Shown piece by piece: positions 63,028 through 64,000 of a stretch of DNA of 64,000 nt (positions are counted from its first letter, which is position 1; each line of letters begins with the position of its first letter). This DNA is from Odobenus rosmarus divergens (lineage: Eukaryota > Chordata > Mammalia > Carnivora > Odobenidae), in the NCBI RefSeq assembly GCF_000321225.1, contig NW_004451515.1:708349-772348 (forward strand). Reading direction: 5' to 3'. Position numbers and translations under genes: made by a program. The notes beneath the pieces are model-generated. The model made no database searches. It saw only the letters and a program-made list of their open reading frames with translations, and was not told the DNA's origin.

Positions 63028-64000
<973 letters not shown>

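Overview
This window is from the nuclear genome of a carnivoran mammal, most likely a caniform of the bear/seal/mustelid (arctoid) group. The evidence is about 26 copies of the tRNA-Lys-derived carnivoran SINE (SINEC type). Most have intact Pol III A and B boxes, a pyrimidine-rich second half ending in AAATAAATAAAATCTTT plus a poly(A) tail, and many are flanked by target-site duplications. The canid-specific SINEC_Cf head was not seen. The older background is pan-mammalian: MIR, L2, MER5-type hAT, old L1, and ERVL/MaLR-class LTRs.

Only one protein-coding gene is supported. Between about 42.9 kb and the right edge, on the minus strand, lies the 3' half of CDC5L, the Myb-related core protein of the PRP19/CDC5L (NineTeen) spliceosome complex. 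Seven coding exons were placed to the base. They encode 388 residues that correspond to residues 415-802 of the 802-residue human protein. The stop codon is at 43227-43229 and a canonical poly(A) signal lies about 300 nt beyond it. The upstream exons (Myb repeats, nuclear localisation region) lie past 64000.

The left 42.9 kb is intergenic sequence downstream of CDC5L. In human the next genes on that side are SUPT3H and RUNX2. No coding gene, tRNA gene or CRISPR array was found there; every open reading frame examined is a repeat, a low-complexity tract or a short chance frame. It holds a CpG-island-like segment (about 18.96-19.30 kb), a perfect 14-base CTCF-like motif (34048), a complete solo MaLR-type LTR with a 5-bp duplication (25745-26150), an ERVL-class LTR followed by a tRNA-Leu-like primer-binding site (about 26.73-27.48 kb), two L1-derived domains (34.7-35.1 kb and about 36.9-41.5 kb), and several repeat-poor AT-rich stretches that could be conserved non-coding elements.

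There is one assembly gap of 50 N (40991-41040). The 81 bases on each side of it repeat exactly, which looks like an unmerged contig overlap inside a SINE rather than biology.

No previously undescribed biological system was recognised. The items most worth checking are the orphan CpG island, the CTCF-like site, the gap artefact, the in-frame symmetry of the CDC5L exons, the strong orientation bias of the SINEs, and a 59-bp uninterrupted alternating purine-pyrimidine run inside an intronic L1.
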